6,064 nucleotides of DNA from Actinomycetes bacterium (GTDB lineage: Bacteria; Actinomycetota; Coriobacteriia; Coriobacteriales; Eggerthellaceae). This document shows positions 5,480 through 6,064 of this stretch, piece by piece (position 1 is the stretch's first letter; the number at the start of each line of letters is the position of its first letter). Made by a program: the position numbers and the translations under genes. Under the pieces are notes generated by a model. That model had not been told where the DNA came from. It ran no database searches and was given only the letters and a program-made list of their open reading frames with translations. The stretch spans positions 1 through 6,064 of the forward strand of contig JAEWYG010000060.1 in NCBI GenBank assembly GCA_023395755.1, read 5' to 3'.

Positions 5480-6064
5480 ATGAAGGAAAATATCTGCGAA
5501 ATAGATTGGCAAACGCTTTCAGGGGCGTATGCCTTTTTGGGAAACTCACTATTAAAGCCAATGCGTCAGACGGCATCGGTAGGTCTTGACCCTGCGTTTT
5601 GGGAAACCTTTCCCACGTTTGATGATGGGGCCGTTGCGCAAGCGGCTTGTGCGCTTGTCGACTATGCACGCGAGGCAGGTGGTCCAACGCCTGAGGCCAT
5701 TCAGATGGTTTCTGTTGAATACACACGCTTGTTTGTTGGTCCTCCGTCACCTGCGGCTGCGCCTTGGGAAACCATGTATCACACCGAGAACGTGACCGTA
5801 GGTTTTGGTCAGGCAACGTTTGACATGCGCGAACTTCTGCGTGACGCGGATCTTCAACTTTCCAACGAGAACAACCAGTACGAAGACCATATGGGCATCG
5901 AGCTTTTGTATTTGTCGGAACTTTGTCGTCAACGAGCGGAGGGCGATGTTTGTCCCTGTGCTAGCAACGAGCTTGTTGTATCGTTTATCGAGCAGCATCC
6001 TCTTGCGTGGATTCAGATTTTTCGCGGTCGAGTAATAGAAAATGCACTTGGCGGTTATTTCGAC
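5480..6064 (+). CDS. TorD/DmsD-family molybdoenzyme maturation chaperone, 3'-truncated by the window
   Basis: A 195-codon frame opens at ATG 5480 and is still open at the last base, so the C-terminus is missing; the family is usually about 200-230 aa. AAGGAG at 5465-5470 lies 9 nt upstream of the start. TorD-family features are E-Y-T-R-L-F-V-G-P (80-88), then P-W-E-T-M-Y (95-100), E-D-H-M-G-I-E-L (135-142) leading into L-Y-L-S-E-L, and F-I-E-Q-H-P-L-A-W (169-177). These are the conserved all-helical-fold motifs, including the Y-x-R-L-F and H-x3-W surface elements. The protein should be cytoplasmic, binding the Tat signal and core of the apo-molybdoenzyme encoded at 1113-3488 and holding it until Mo-bisMGD is inserted. 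It lies 136 nt after the membrane subunit gene, behind two hairpins. It probably belongs to the same transcription unit but may be expressed at a different level. Confidence 0.92.
   Translation, partial: MKENICEIDWQTLSGAYAFLGNSLLKPMRQTASVGLDPAFWETFPTFDDGAVAQAACALVDYAREAGGPTPEAIQMVSVEYTRLFVGPPSPAAAPWETMYHTENVTVGFGQATFDMRELLRDADLQLSNENNQYEDHMGIELLYLSELCRQRAEGDVCPCASNELVVSFIEQHPLAWIQIFRGRVIENALGGYFD

Noticed and set aside
1..6064. CRISPR array, tRNA/rRNA, insertion sequence or toxin-antitoxin genes
   Set aside because: I looked for repeated spacers, cloverleaf-like segments, transposase motifs and small paired ORFs and found none. The window is occupied by five ordinary genes plus the intergenic elements listed.

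Overview
The window looks like a stretch of an anaerobic, respiring bacterial chromosome. All five genes are on the + strand. The gene set is a Tat-exported molybdopterin oxidoreductase, a four-cluster ferredoxin-type subunit, an NrfD-type membrane subunit and a TorD-type chaperone. It resembles the many DMSO-reductase-family loci of Coriobacteriia (Eggerthellaceae and relatives). Base composition is roughly balanced by eye, lower in GC than Eggerthella itself, so a lower-GC relative such as Cryptobacterium would fit. That assignment is inference from gene content and style, not from a marker gene.

Layout. Bases 1-738 hold the 3' part of a slipin/stomatin-type SPFH protein whose N-terminus lies before the window. 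Bases 739-1112 are a gene-free, partly AT-rich region with a perfect 18-bp inverted repeat (930-970), a further copy of its half-site (920-926), and a plausible promoter (950-978) whose -35 element lies inside the repeat. Bases 1113-5343 are a compact operon of three genes with 10- and 15-nt gaps: catalytic subunit (791 aa), iron-sulfur subunit (205 aa) and membrane subunit (403 aa). Bases 5344-5479 carry two back-to-back RNA hairpins, the second with about 25 paired positions. From 5480 to the window end runs a TorD/DmsD-family chaperone, cut off by the window edge. It is open at the right end but has a clear ribosome-binding site and family motifs.

How it works together. By analogy with DmsABC and PsrABC, the NrfD-like protein would exchange electrons with the membrane quinone pool. 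The four [4Fe-4S] clusters of the DmsB-like subunit would carry them to the N-terminal [4Fe-4S] cluster and Mo-bisMGD of the catalytic subunit on the outer face of the membrane. The TorD-like protein would bind the apo-catalytic subunit and its Tat signal until cofactor insertion is complete. The substrate cannot be read from the sequence. The region that should hold the molybdenum ligand does not look like the Ser motif of DMSO reductase, and Asp183 is the best candidate ligand. The slipin gene is probably a separate transcription unit. The least ordinary features are the phased operator-like repeats over the promoter and the tandem hairpins between the membrane subunit and the chaperone.
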